A stretch of 64,000 bases of DNA from a candidate division KSB1 bacterium (GCA_034506255.1 JAPDPX010000003.1:372001-436000), one strand, 5' to 3'; positions 9,140-18,342 are shown, counted from the first letter of the stretch. The notes: generated by a model not told the origin, from the sequence alone. Numbers and translations are program-made.

Positions 9140-10018
9140 ATGCGAGTTCTGCTCCTTTTCATCGATGGCCTCGGCCTCGGCGAGCGCGACCCGCAAAAAA
9201 ATCCACTGGCGCGCTATGCCTCGCGCTGGCTGCAAATCTTTACCGATGAGCCCGCAACGCGGCTGCCCGGCGGTGGCATCGTCGTGCCCACGCATGTCGA
9301 TATGGGCATAGCCGGCCTGCCGCAAAGCGCCACCGGGCAGACCGCACTGTTTACCGGCCGCAATGCCGCCGCCGCAGTGGGCCACCACGTTTCCGGGCTG
9401 CCCACACCAACCCTGCGCCGCCTGCTGGACGAAGCGAGTCTCTTCAAAACGGTGGCCGCGCAGGGCAGGCGCGGCGTGTTTGCCAATGCCCTTTCACACG
9501 AATACTTCGAGCGCCGGGGCGAGCATATCTCCGCCAGCACGCGGGCATTGCTCGCCGGTGGTTTTCCCTGGCTGAGCCAGGAGGACCTGTGCGCCGGCCG
9601 CGCTGTGTCGCACGATCTCACCAACCAATTCCTGCGCGAGCTGGGTGCTCACGTGCCGCTGCGCACGCCCGCCGAAAGCGCGCGCATTCTCGCCACTCTC
9701 GCCCAGCAAAATGATTTCACCCTGTTTGAATTCTTCCTGACCGATGTGGTGGGCCACAGCCGCGACTTCGAAGAGGCCCGGCGGGTGGTCGAACATCTGG
9801 ACGTGCTGCTGGAGACGGTGCTCGCCACCATCGATCCCGCCGAAACGATTGTCGCGCTCACCAGCGATCATGGCAACTTCGAAGATCTCTCCGTGAAAAC
9901 ACACACCCTGAATCTCGTGCCCACCATCTTTTGGCACGTCCCCCCCGCGTTTCCCCTGCCCGCCACGCTGCGTATCGAGGCCATCGCCCCGCTGTTGTGC
10001 GAGTTGCTCGCCCTGTGA
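9140..10018 (+). CDS. iPGM-like metalloenzyme of the alkaline-phosphatase superfamily
   Basis: A 292-residue single-domain metalloenzyme. The first metal ligand lies in LLFIDGLGLGE (D9), the likely nucleophile region is GLPQSATGQTALFTG, a DVVGHSRDF segment follows, and the second metal site is TSDHGNFED near residue 240. This order matches the metal-binding domain of cofactor-independent phosphoglycerate mutase and related phosphomutases, but the inserted phosphotransferase domain is missing, so full iPGM activity is not expected. The start is the ATG at 9140, at the first core strand; longer frames upstream overlap the MFS gene. Probably a cytosolic phosphatase or phosphomutase of unknown substrate. 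Confidence 0.75.
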   Translation: MRVLLLFIDGLGLGERDPQKNPLARYASRWLQIFTDEPATRLPGGGIVVPTHVDMGIAGLPQSATGQTALFTGRNAAAAVGHHVSGLPTPTLRRLLDEASLFKTVAAQGRRGVFANALSHEYFERRGEHISASTRALLAGGFPWLSQEDLCAGRAVSHDLTNQFLRELGAHVPLRTPAESARILATLAQQNDFTLFEFFLTDVVGHSRDFEEARRVVEHLDVLLETVLATIDPAETIVALTSDHGNFEDLSVKTHTLNLVPTIFWHVPPAFPLPATLRIEAIAPLLCELLAL

Positions 10019-10918
10019 TGGCGGCCGTGCGGCTCATTGCCTTGATGATCCAGCATGCAAAAAAATATGATCTCTGTAAATCAGGGCTTGACTTATTGTA
10101 TGTCATTTTTATATTCTACATCCCTTTTCAAGTATTGCTTTGACAAAAAACGGCACCCCCCGCCGTTGTCGTTGGTCCCGGCAAGACGGGTCGGGAATCG
10201 TTCTTGCGATTTTCAACTTTCAACTTTGAACACTCTGCAATAATCCAGGATCGAATTGCCGGCCTTGACATTCCAGGAACCAAGCCGCTGATCAAGCCCG
10301 GCTGTTGCCGCAAAAGGATCACACAAGTTGCCATAAATGCCTTGTTCGCTGCAATGGCAAAAATATTGCGCGACTCCAATATGTGGCCGTTGGCACGATC
10401 GCTCAATCAGCCTGATGAATTTTGCCCGCAGCTCACGGGTCAACGACCCGTGCTTCAAAGGGTCACGCGGCCGCATGGAACCCCGGTAATGGGCACGATC
10501 GGCTCTCAAAACGGTTTGCGGCAGGTTCATACCTCATGCAATCACCATCAACGCAATAAAAATTGCCGGATTTGTTCAACCAATTTCCAGTAAATTATCT
10601 GTCCGAAAACACTGCCGTTCCGCTGTCTCTTGTTGAATCGAAGCGCTCTTCGATGTGACACGTCCCCTTGAGAGGCAGTGAGGTGGCTTTTTTAGCTCTG
10701 CACAGGTACCCCGTAAATTTCCTCTGTCTTTGTCTTTGTTTTTTTCTGATTCTGATTCATTCTGAGCGAGTGCACTGTTGCTTTGATTGTACCAGCCCTG
10801 TCCCGGCATGTCATTCTGCAAGGATGCCATCGCAGGGATTTGCTTTTCAAGGGAACAGACCATTCGACAGTCCCGGCGAGTAATTTTTAATTTATATATC
10901 AAAGAGGAGGAAACATTT
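10019..10918. other. 900-bp intergenic region with an isolated promoter-like site
   Basis: The region holds an AT-rich patch (about 10055-10145) with TTGACT (10088-10093), a 16-base spacer and TATATT (10110-10115), but no reading frame I can support follows it. Overlapping 100-130-codon frames on both strands near 10204-10593 show no motif, no ribosome-binding site and no agreement. Just before the cytochrome gene there is another AT-rich segment and a very strong AGAGGAGGAAA site at 10902-10912. A leader RNA or decayed gene is possible. Confidence 0.45.
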
Positions 10919-11932
10919 ATGCGATACCGGCTGTTGTGGATGTGGGGCTTGTTTTGTGCCCAATTGCTGTTCGCACAGCCAGCCACCAATTCCGATCCGC
11001 CACCGAATGACGGAGGGATGGCTGCCGGTGAAGATGGCGAAGAGCGGGATATAAAGACGGAGGCCAGAAAGCTGGCGGAAGCGGCTGCGGCAGTGGCGCG
11101 AGGGGAGGCCGTCTACCGGCGTGCCTGTGAGGCGTGTCACGGCGCGAATGGGGATGGCAATGGGCCGGCTGCGAGAGCCTTGGATCCCCGTCCCCGGGAT
11201 TTTACCCGGGGTTCGTTCAAGTTCCGCTCCACCCCGACAGGTAATCTGCCCACTGATGACGATCTCTTCAAATCCATCTCCGCGGGAATTCCCCGCACTG
11301 CCATGCCCGCGTGGAGAGGCCTGCTGACCGAGCGGGAACGTTGGGATGTCATTGCCTACCTCAAAACCTTTTCCGACAAATTTGAAAAATGGGGAGCGGG
11401 TGAGCCCCTCACCATACCCGCCGAACCCCAGGCCACGCAAGAGAGCATATTTGAAGGCAGGCAAATCTTCAAGATCATGGAGTGCTGGGCTTGCCATGGG
11501 CAGAAGGGGCGTGGCGATGGACCCTCGGCGTCAACCCTCAAGGATGATTGGGGCCATCGCATCAAGCCGTTCGATTTTACCATTGGCAGCTACAAGGCCG
11601 GCAGCGAAAACGCCGATGTCTACAAAACGTTCAACACGGGGTTGAACGGCACCCCGATGCCCTCCTATCACGATGACTTCCTTTATCCCAGAGAGGGTGT
11701 GGATGATTTCTCCCGCTATCAGAAATACTATTCTCAGGAAGAAATCAACGAGCTGGCCGGTTACATGAAAACACTGCCGAGCGCCACGGAGCTGGAAGCG
11801 ATGTCGGAAGCGGATCGCGAGGCGCTGGCGAACAAGCGGCGTTGGGCGTTGGTACATTTCGTCAAGTCGCTCTCGCGCAAGAAGGGCCTTTTTCACACCC
11901 TCTTCCTGGAAAACACGGACCAAACTCGCTGA
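10919..11932 (+). CDS. Exported dihaem cytochrome c
   Basis: A 337-residue protein with an N-terminal signal peptide (cleavage probably after LLFAQ, near 20) and two class-I-type cytochrome c domains. Haem motifs are CEACH (C70, C73, H74) and CWACH (C189, C192, H193). Plausible methionine ligands are in RTAMPAW (near 129) and TPMPSY (near 249). AGAGGAGGAAACATTT before the ATG at 10919 fixes the start. It opens a run of four exported proteins, all with CxxCH motifs, ending at 15344. It probably carries electrons in the periplasm or at the outer membrane. Confidence 0.85.
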   Translation: MRYRLLWMWGLFCAQLLFAQPATNSDPPPNDGGMAAGEDGEERDIKTEARKLAEAAAAVARGEAVYRRACEACHGANGDGNGPAARALDPRPRDFTRGSFKFRSTPTGNLPTDDDLFKSISAGIPRTAMPAWRGLLTERERWDVIAYLKTFSDKFEKWGAGEPLTIPAEPQATQESIFEGRQIFKIMECWACHGQKGRGDGPSASTLKDDWGHRIKPFDFTIGSYKAGSENADVYKTFNTGLNGTPMPSYHDDFLYPREGVDDFSRYQKYYSQEEINELAGYMKTLPSATELEAMSEADREALANKRRWALVHFVKSLSRKKGLFHTLFLENTDQTR

Positions 11933-11944
11933 GGTGGGTGCACC

Positions 11945-12706
11945 ATGAAACTGCTGAATTTTCCCGCTGTCGCCCTCGCTTGTGCCATTGCGGTTGCGAT
12001 GGTCTCGTGCGCCGGGGATGGCAGCACCTTGGATCGTTTTGGCAATCCGCTCGGCCCTCCCAAAATACTGATCAGTCCCAGCCCCATCAACATCTCCGTG
12101 GACAAGGGCAAAGTCGCCAACCTTGAGCTGACCATCAAAAATGTCGGCGGTTTTGACTTGACCATTACGCAGATCGAAGCAGAAGCGGCGTGGATACGCG
12201 TCGAGCCGCTGGCCGCTGCGATCAAACTGGCCGCCGGGGATTCGGTGTTGTTGCCGGTAGCCATCGGTCAAACCAGTCTGAATGCCGGCACCTTTTTCGG
12301 AGGCATCAGGGTTTCCAGCAATGACGAGGAAACCCCGGTTTTCAATCTTGCGATCACCCTGAATATCACAGAGGAAGTTTTGCCTTTCGAGCCGACGCTG
12401 GCAAACATCCAGCGCTTCGTCTTCAGCCCCATCTGTGTGGAATGTCATTCCGGCGCGAAAGCCCCGAAAGGGTTGAAATTGGAAGCAGACGATGCCTATA
12501 AAAGCCTGGTGAATGTGCCGAGCGTCGAGAAACCCGAGTATTTGCGCGTGAAACCGTTCGACCCGGACAACAGCTACCTCGTGAGAAAGCTCGAGGGGGG
12601 CCCGGACATCGCGGACAAGCGCATGCCTTTGGACCGGCCGCCCCTGCCGCGTGAACAGATTCGGGTCATTCGGCGGTGGATTGCGGGCGGGGCACTAAAG
12701 GAATGA
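11945..12706 (+). CDS. Lipoprotein with Ig-like domain and one c-type haem motif
   Basis: A 253-residue predicted lipoprotein: the signal sequence ends MVSC with the acylated cysteine at 22. A beta-rich domain of about 100 residues (roughly 40-140) resembles BACON/ASPM-type Ig-like folds. The C-terminal part carries CVECH near 163 and the sequence KRMPLDRPPLP, typical of planctomycete-type small cytochrome domains that supply a distal methionine. It starts 12 bases after the dihaem cytochrome stop, so it is in the same operon. Its job is probably to dock a haem at the membrane surface. Confidence 0.75.
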   Translation: MKLLNFPAVALACAIAVAMVSCAGDGSTLDRFGNPLGPPKILISPSPINISVDKGKVANLELTIKNVGGFDLTITQIEAEAAWIRVEPLAAAIKLAAGDSVLLPVAIGQTSLNAGTFFGGIRVSSNDEETPVFNLAITLNITEEVLPFEPTLANIQRFVFSPICVECHSGAKAPKGLKLEADDAYKSLVNVPSVEKPEYLRVKPFDPDNSYLVRKLEGGPDIADKRMPLDRPPLPREQIRVIRRWIAGGALKE

Positions 12707-12914
12707 AAGGGGCGAGGAAGTGCAGGGAGGATCGAGGCAACGGCAGCCCCTCAACTATGAGGAAGGCGTTGGGTGCGAGTTCGGTGAACCCCGCAACGCC
12801 GTGTTCATAATGCGGGTTGACCGCCGCGTCAGGTGCTTCAAGCAAAGTGCCGGCACCATGACCGGGGGTTGGCTGGACTCGTGCAAAGCAGATGGTTCAA
12901 TCGGGAGCAGCAAA

Positions 12915-14051
12915 ATGCAAAAAAAAACTCTCTCGCCTGCCGGTATCCCCCTCATGCTCCTGACCTGGCTTTGGGCATGCACAACCGCGTTCGCCGAGCC
13001 CTATCTGGCGGTGCGCACGGGCTTCAAGTGCAGCCAATGCCATGTCAATATGAGCGGCGGTGGCAAGCGCACGGAGTTTGGGGTGATCTACACCCAGACT
13101 TTTTTGCCCTGGAAGCAAGTTCGAACCCAGTCGCAAAAATCCTTTTTCAACGGCCACGTCAATGATCAGATTTCCTTCGGGATGAATCTGCGCGTGGTCA
13201 ACCAGACCACCTTCGGCGTCGACCGGCCGCGGCGGTCTTACCAGCGCGACAATTCCCTGGACATCACCGAAGGCAATCTCTATCTGCAAATGGAGGTCAT
13301 CAAGGATTTGTTGAGTATTTACCTGGACGAAACGATCACGCCCGGCAGTGCCAGCAACCGGGAATCGTTCGTCCTGGTCAAAAATCTACCGTTGAACGCC
13401 TACCTGAAAGCCGGGCGCTTGTTGTTGCCCTACGGCTTGCGTCTGTTGGATGATGATTCTTTCATCCGGCAGAAAACCGGCTTCAACTATGACAATCAGG
13501 ATTTGGGTGCGGAGATTGGCTTCGAGCCCGGCCCCTTCTCCCTGAGTGTCGCCGGCAGCAACGGCACCCAGGGTGGTGCGGAGGTCAATTTGGATAAACA
13601 GTTCTCCGCCGTGGGTTCGGTGGTGTTGCGGCACCTGCGCGTCGGCGGCTCGTTTTCGAGGAATCGCGTGGCGCAGACGCTCACTTATACCTACGGTGGT
13701 TTCGCCGGACTCAATGTCGGCCGCTTTACCCTGCTGGGCGAGGCGGACATCATTGAAGAGCGGGTCAAAGGTCAGGAGAAGAACCGTGAGAAATTCGGCG
13801 ATCAACTCGCCGCCTTTGCGGAATTGGATTTCCTGCTGACACAGGGAATCAATCTCAAAACCGCCTATGACTTTTATGATCCCCGCAGAAAACTGAAGGA
13901 GGACGAGCGCAACCGCCTCACCGTCGGCCTGGAAGCGTTTCTCACCCAGTTTCTCCAGTTTCGCGGACTCTACCGCTTCGCGGAGAGCGTGCCGCAGAAG
14001 CCGCGCGAGCGGGAAGATCAGTTGATTCTGGAAATTCACGCCTTTTTCTAA
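12915..14051 (+). CDS. Predicted outer-membrane beta-barrel with N-terminal CxxCH haem motif
   Basis: A 378-residue exported protein. A signal peptide (about 1-27, ending TTAFA) is followed at once by the haem motif CSQCH (C39, C42, H43). The rest is a long series of alternating, aromatic-rich strands (for example LPLNAYLKAGRLLLPYG and GLEAFLTQFLQFRGLYRF), ending in FF like an outer-membrane barrel. The ATG at 12915 after GGGAG is preferred; an open frame to a GTG at 12720 lacks a signal sequence. A barrel with a haem site at its entrance, among cytochromes, suggests an electron conduit. This is inference; porin homology cannot be tested here. Confidence 0.7.
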   Translation: MQKKTLSPAGIPLMLLTWLWACTTAFAEPYLAVRTGFKCSQCHVNMSGGGKRTEFGVIYTQTFLPWKQVRTQSQKSFFNGHVNDQISFGMNLRVVNQTTFGVDRPRRSYQRDNSLDITEGNLYLQMEVIKDLLSIYLDETITPGSASNRESFVLVKNLPLNAYLKAGRLLLPYGLRLLDDDSFIRQKTGFNYDNQDLGAEIGFEPGPFSLSVAGSNGTQGGAEVNLDKQFSAVGSVVLRHLRVGGSFSRNRVAQTLTYTYGGFAGLNVGRFTLLGEADIIEERVKGQEKNREKFGDQLAAFAELDFLLTQGINLKTAYDFYDPRRKLKEDERNRLTVGLEAFLTQFLQFRGLYRFAESVPQKPREREDQLILEIHAFF

Positions 14052-14108
14052 ACGCCCGCGGCGTACTGCACGGCAGTTTGGCTGACCCAATTACGGAGGA
14101 ATGCGGTT

Positions 14109-15344
14109 ATGAAAAAAGCAGTCTGGTTATGTGGCGCGATCACCGTGCTGGTTTTCTGGCTGGCTTGTGAGGGACCCGAGGGGCCACAAGGCCCGGAGGG
14201 CACGAGCGCGCCTTTCATTACGCTCGAGCCCGCAACGCTCAAAGTCAAAGTGGGGGATACGGTGGCACTGAAAGCAACGACCTCGGACCGCCAGGAAACC
14301 TACACCTGGGCCACCACCGACGAAAACGTTGCCGCGGTGAACAATGGCCAGGTGACCGGCGTCAGCGAGGGATTGGCCTTTATCACAGTCAAGGGAGACA
14401 AGAGCAAGGCTTCCGCCTTTGCCAGCGTCACGGTGACCAGGGCGCTGGCCACGGAAATCAGCTTCAGCCAGCATATTCTGCCGCTCTTCACGTCGCCCAA
14501 TGCCTGGTATCCCGGCTCGGAAGCCTGCACCTCGTGTCATTTTGCCATCAATGATGAATCCGCGCATCAGATGGATTTGAATAGCTGGGAGGGGCTCATG
14601 AAAGGCGCGGATTCCGCGGGGGATCCGCCGGGCGAGTCCCTGTTGGGTGAAAGCAGACCCGGTGCCGGGGATTTCAACTGGGAAAAAAGCAAGCTGCGGG
14701 CACGCCTGCGCGACAACCGCATGCCCCAGATGCCCGGTTGGAATTTTCAGCGGGACGAAGCCAATCGCAACGGCCCCGATCTGGAATTTGTCAACGGTCA
14801 TGCCCGGGTGATCAAACCTCATCGCTACACCAGTTGGGACAACGAAGACAACGTTCCGAACGCTTTGAGCCTGATCGCAGCGTGGGTGAACGCTGGCGCG
14901 CCCGACACCGCAACATTCACTTATTTCGGGGTCAATACGCTGGACTTTGAAACCGACGTGCTCCCGCTTTTCACCCAGCACGACATCTGGTTCCCGGGAG
15001 CACAAGCCTGCGGCGGGTGTCACTTTGCCAACTCCGTGCATTCGGCGCATGAGATGGACCTGACCACCTACCAGGGTATTCGTAAAGGCGCTGATCCTAT
15101 TGGCGAGCCCCCGGGCGAATCCATCCTGGGCGAGAGCGCGCCGTTTGCAGGCGACTTCAATTGGAACAAGAGCGAATTGCGCCATCGTCTCCGAGACAAC
15201 CGCATGCCACCCCCCGCATGGCCTTTCCTGCTCGATGAATCCAATCGCGACGGACCTCTGATCACTCATCCCGTCACCGGGCTTCCTGTTCGCGCTGTCG
15301 ATTTGATCGGCGAATGGGTCCATGCCGGTGCCAAGAACAATTAG
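14109..15344 (+). CDS. Dihaem lipoprotein with Big2 domain and duplicated cytochrome-like unit
   Basis: A 411-residue lipoprotein: signal sequence ending WLAC (C20), a short GPEGPQGPEG collagen-like stretch, a Big2-type Ig domain (about 35-112, with WATTDENVAAVNNGQVTGVS-like features), then two homologous ~150-residue units. Each unit has the pattern LPLFT...W-PG...A-C-x-x-CHFA...MDL...KGAD...PPGES-LGES...GDFNW-KS-LR-RLRDNRMP. The haem motifs are CTSCH (near 140) and CGGCH (near 301). The clear repeat shows an intragenic duplication. It closes the four-gene cytochrome cluster and may be the outermost haem carrier. Confidence 0.75.
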   Translation: MKKAVWLCGAITVLVFWLACEGPEGPQGPEGTSAPFITLEPATLKVKVGDTVALKATTSDRQETYTWATTDENVAAVNNGQVTGVSEGLAFITVKGDKSKASAFASVTVTRALATEISFSQHILPLFTSPNAWYPGSEACTSCHFAINDESAHQMDLNSWEGLMKGADSAGDPPGESLLGESRPGAGDFNWEKSKLRARLRDNRMPQMPGWNFQRDEANRNGPDLEFVNGHARVIKPHRYTSWDNEDNVPNALSLIAAWVNAGAPDTATFTYFGVNTLDFETDVLPLFTQHDIWFPGAQACGGCHFANSVHSAHEMDLTTYQGIRKGADPIGEPPGESILGESAPFAGDFNWNKSELRHRLRDNRMPPPAWPFLLDESNRDGPLITHPVTGLPVRAVDLIGEWVHAGAKNN

Positions 15345-15403
15345 TGCTGCCCCAATATCTTTTCAACCCCAATCGCGCAGGGGTTTCCATACTCGTCAAG
15401 TTT

Positions 15404-15460
15404 GGAATTTGAGTTTCGGAGTGCAAAGCGGAAGCTTTGCACTCCGGCTCAAAAAAACAG
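15404..15460. repeat. GAGTGCAAAGC hairpin repeat, copy C1
   Basis: A perfect 13-bp stem, CGGAGTGCAAAGC (15417-15429) and its complement (15434-15446), closed by a GGAA (GNRA-type) tetraloop. The flanks GGAATTTGAGTT and GCTCAAAAAA recur at 32934-33005, with a partial copy near 33420-33460. It is not followed by a T-run on either strand, so it is not a simple terminator. Confidence 0.7.
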
Positions 15461-15486
15461 CGGCTGTAAAATTCCGGGTAGTATCA

Positions 15487-15793
15487 CCTGAATTTTGCAT
15501 GTTGGCTTGCTGTTGCCCGGAAGAAATGGTGTGTTCACAGAACTCCGTCAGGAGTGGCGTCTAGAATTTCTCATGTTCTAACCCGGTTTTTTGAGCCGGG
15601 CCAAGCAGGTTACTCCTGACTGAGTTTTGGGAAATGCGATACGCCGCTTCACTCAAAACAGTTCACTCCTGCCGGAGTTGACAGCACGTTGGCCCGCAAA
15701 ATTTTTTATGCACCACCTCTTGGGTGGTTGGCCGTCGCGATCCAAGCGGCGTTTCTCGCGAAGCAGGCCAATCTGGGTGCAAAATTCTGGTAC
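15487..15793 (+). repeat. ~308-bp dispersed intergenic repeat, copy A2
   Basis: Plus-strand copy of the element found reversed at 2041-2349, with the same order of blocks: CCTGAATTTTGCATG, CCCGGAAGAAATGG, three ACTCC-N4-GGAGT palindromes, GCCCGCAAAATTTTTTATG, a CCACC...GGGTGG hairpin and a CGCGATC block. A degraded copy lies at 20384-20833. It follows the cytochrome cluster. Confidence 0.8.
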
Positions 15794-16279
15794 CAATTGG
15801 GGGATTCCGGGGATTTTGTGACAACGGCCGAGCTGTTGTGCGGGCAGGCGTTGCAAAGTCGGTGATTTGGGCCGGACACTCATCAAGAAGCGTCGTGCCG
15901 CTGGTGTGGCAGCAGCGGGGCATGTCACTCGGCTGCCGCAACTTTAAAAACGCGAGGGAGGTGGTTGACAATATATTCTTTGGGTAGTAACATTGTTTAA
16001 CCGGGTGATGACCGGCAGTGGCGGGCGGGGATTGGGTTGCCCCAGGAGCAAACAGCCACCTTCAAGCCGGGCTCACGATGACTGCCGCAGAAAGTTGTGC
16101 GGTTTTGTTGGGAACAGGGGAGGCCAGGCGGAGCGTCCTCGCAGGGGAATCAAAAGCACACTTCCATGGCACGGTGGTGTTTTTCCGGCACAGATGAAAA
16201 TGCTTTCTCGCAGACGGCCGCGATTGCCGGTATAGAAGACGCTGTGCTGGTTGGTTGTGCAACCATGATGAGGAGTATC
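15794..16279. other. Intergenic region before trpF
   Basis: No supported gene. The frame of trpF stays open upstream to about 16097, but that stretch has no conserved TrpF sequence. An AT-rich TTGACAATATATTC run at 15965-15978 looks promoter-like, but the boxes are not properly spaced. Confidence 0.4.
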
Positions 16280-16942
16280 ATGACCATGCTTCCCGTAAAA
16301 ATCTGTGGGATCACCCGGATGGAAGATGCCCTGCTCGCGGTCGAGCTGGGAGCCGCCGCCATCGGGTTCGTCTTCTATCCCAAAAGCTCGCGCTGCACGG
16401 ATGCGGAAACGGCGCATCATATCGGCCGGCAATTGCCCAGCAGTGTCGCGCGGGTGGGGGTGTTCGTCAATCCGGATCCGGAGACGCTGCACTTCACCGC
16501 GGAAGTTGCCGGGCTGACCCACATCCAACTGCACGGTGACGAAAGCCCGTATCTCTGCCGGCACTCGCCGCTGCCGGTGATCAAGAACATGCGCGCGGCC
16601 GCGGTTGTGTCCGCCGGTGAATTGCGCAACTTTCCCGCCGCGGCTTTTCTGGTGGATGGCAGCAAGCCCGGCGAGCTGGGTGGGGTGAGTGGCCGCAGCG
16701 ATTGGGAGTTTTGCGCCAAACTGCGGGAAAGCAAATTCACCGTGCTGGCGGGTGGTCTTTCGGCAGACAACGTCGCGGCAGCGGTTCGTGTGGCCCAGCC
16801 CGATGCCATCGATCTTTCCAGCGCGGTGGAAAGCCGTGCGGGCGTGAAAGATCCGGCCAAGCTGCGGCAGTTCTTCACCGCGGTCCGCAAGCTCGACTAC
16901 AGTGACAGTCGTTTGCCCAGGGGATTTCTTTCACTCATCTGA
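16280..16942 (+). CDS. trpF: Phosphoribosylanthranilate isomerase
   Basis: A 220-residue TIM-barrel enzyme of tryptophan synthesis that isomerises phosphoribosylanthranilate to CdRP. The N-terminal VKICGITR motif holds the catalytic cysteine, GFVFYPKSSR follows, HIQLHGDE sits mid-protein, and the second catalytic aspartate is in FLVDGSKPGELGG. The phosphate-binding LAGGLSADNV and IDLSSAVESRAGVKD are intact. GAGGAG at 16270-16275 supports the ATG at 16280 or 16286. It is not next to other trp genes, so it is an isolated pathway gene. A small exported protein gene overlaps its stop. Confidence 0.95.
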   Translation: MTMLPVKICGITRMEDALLAVELGAAAIGFVFYPKSSRCTDAETAHHIGRQLPSSVARVGVFVNPDPETLHFTAEVAGLTHIQLHGDESPYLCRHSPLPVIKNMRAAAVVSAGELRNFPAAAFLVDGSKPGELGGVSGRSDWEFCAKLRESKFTVLAGGLSADNVAAAVRVAQPDAIDLSSAVESRAGVKDPAKLRQFFTAVRKLDYSDSRLPRGFLSLI

Positions 16943-17415
16943 TGCCATTTTGTGATGCAACCATGAAGTTCCCCTCTGCCTGCGGTTTGCTGCTCCTGAT
17001 CGCCATGGTTTTTCCAGCCAGCGCCCCACAAGCTCAGACTCGTTTTGGTTTGCGCGGAGGATTTTATCTCGATCATGACGCGTTGTTCGTGGGTGCGCAG
17101 CTCACCCACCCGGTGGCGCCGCGCTGGCACGCCGTGCCCAATCTTGAACTGGTTCTGGTGGAACGCGGCTCGTTGTTCACGATCAATGGTGATTTCCATC
17201 ATCGCTTTCGCACGCGCCGGAGCCCGTATTGGCATGCCGGCGGCGGTCTGGGCATCAGCCACCGTTCCTATCGCGATTTCAATGACACCGACATCGGCCT
17301 GAACGGCATCTTCGGAGCCGAGTTTGGCCGCGGCAAAACATTGCCGTTCGCGTTCGTCAAACTGTTGCTGTTTGCCGAAAGCGAGTTGGTGATCGGCGGG
17401 GGCGTCACTTTTTGA
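16942..17415 (+). CDS. Small exported beta-barrel-like protein, function unknown
   Basis: A 157-residue protein whose ATG overlaps the trpF stop (TGATG), suggesting translational coupling. An ATG at 16963 would begin directly at the signal peptide (MKFPSACGLLLLIAMVFPAS), and neither start has a clear ribosome-binding site. The mature part alternates polar and hydrophobic residues with strands such as GGGLGISHRSYRDF and ends in VIGGGVTF, like small eight-stranded outer-membrane barrels. Location and fold are inferred from this pattern only. Confidence 0.65.
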   Translation: MPFCDATMKFPSACGLLLLIAMVFPASAPQAQTRFGLRGGFYLDHDALFVGAQLTHPVAPRWHAVPNLELVLVERGSLFTINGDFHHRFRTRRSPYWHAGGGLGISHRSYRDFNDTDIGLNGIFGAEFGRGKTLPFAFVKLLLFAESELVIGGGVTF

Positions 17416-17496
17416 GCGCCCTGTCACCCCAGTGAGCCGGTTTTCTTGCCGCCACGATTATGGGGGGCGTCCAGTTCCACACCGGGAAAGTCAGCG

Positions 17497-18297
17497 ATGA
17501 AACTTGCCTTTCGTGAGTATGGCCGTGGCGAAAAGACGCTGGTCATTCTTCACGGCCTGCTCGGTTCCGCGCAGAATTGGCAGCGCGTGGCCAAAGAGCT
17601 CGGTGAAAAGCACCGGATCCTGGTGGTTGATCAGCGCAATCACGGTGAGTCGCCGCATCACCCCGATCACAGCTTTGCCGCACTGCGGGATGACCTCGGG
17701 GAGTTTTTTGATCAGCAGGGATTGCAGCAGGCTTATCTTTTGGGGCATTCGATGGGCGGGGTGGCAGCGATGGAATTTGCTTTTCACCACCCCGGGCGCC
17801 TGCAGGGATTGATTGTTGAAGATATTGCGCCGCGGCCCTATCACAGCCAGGCGGCCGCCATTTTGGAGGCATTGTCAAGCATAAAGCTGGAAGGCCTGAC
17901 TGCGCGCCAGCAAGTCGATGCCCTGCTGACGCCACACCTCCCCAATCCGGTCATCCGCCAATTCGTGTTGACCAATCTCGTGCGCAGCGCGGACAACACG
18001 TTCGTGTGGCGGGTCAATCTTGCGACACTGCGCGCCTTTCAGCGGGAAATGGCTTCCTATACTGCTGCCCCCACTGCGCGCTTCACCGGCGAAACCCTTT
18101 TTCTGGGCGGTGGCGACTCCCAGTATCATCTCGATCACGATGAATCCCTCCTGCTCTCCCATTTCCCCAACAGTCACTTGCTCATGATTCCCGGTGCCGG
18201 CCATTGGATTCATTTCGATGCCCGGCCGGCATTCGTCAGCGCAGTTGCGCGCTTCCTGGATCACGGTCTGGCGGCTTTTCGTCGTGTTGCGCCATGA
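17497..18297 (+). CDS. Alpha/beta-hydrolase esterase (YbfF-like)
   Basis: A 266-residue alpha/beta-hydrolase. The oxyanion-hole motif LHGLLGS, the DQRNHGES strand-turn, the nucleophile elbow GHSMGG and the late histidine in GAGHWIHF form the expected set, and DIAPRPY resembles the YbfF/acyl-CoA-esterase subfamily. No signal peptide, so probably cytosolic. The ATG at 17497 follows GGGAAAG; an upstream in-frame start lacks such a site. It converges on lgt. The substrate is unknown. Confidence 0.85.
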   Translation: MKLAFREYGRGEKTLVILHGLLGSAQNWQRVAKELGEKHRILVVDQRNHGESPHHPDHSFAALRDDLGEFFDQQGLQQAYLLGHSMGGVAAMEFAFHHPGRLQGLIVEDIAPRPYHSQAAAILEALSSIKLEGLTARQQVDALLTPHLPNPVIRQFVLTNLVRSADNTFVWRVNLATLRAFQREMASYTAAPTARFTGETLFLGGGDSQYHLDHDESLLLSHFPNSHLLMIPGAGHWIHFDARPAFVSAVARFLDHGLAAFRRVAP

Positions 18298-18342
18298 GGG
18301 CGAATGTTGCGCGGCGTGAACAGGGGCAAGCGCTTCCGCCGG

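Noticed and set aside
10204..10593. Possible small genes on both strands (129 codons plus, 105 codons minus)
   Set aside because: They overlap each other, lack ribosome-binding sites and show no family feature.
15417..15446. Hairpin after the cytochrome cluster as a terminator
   Set aside because: The stem is strong, but neither strand has a T-run directly after it, and it recurs as a repeat elsewhere.
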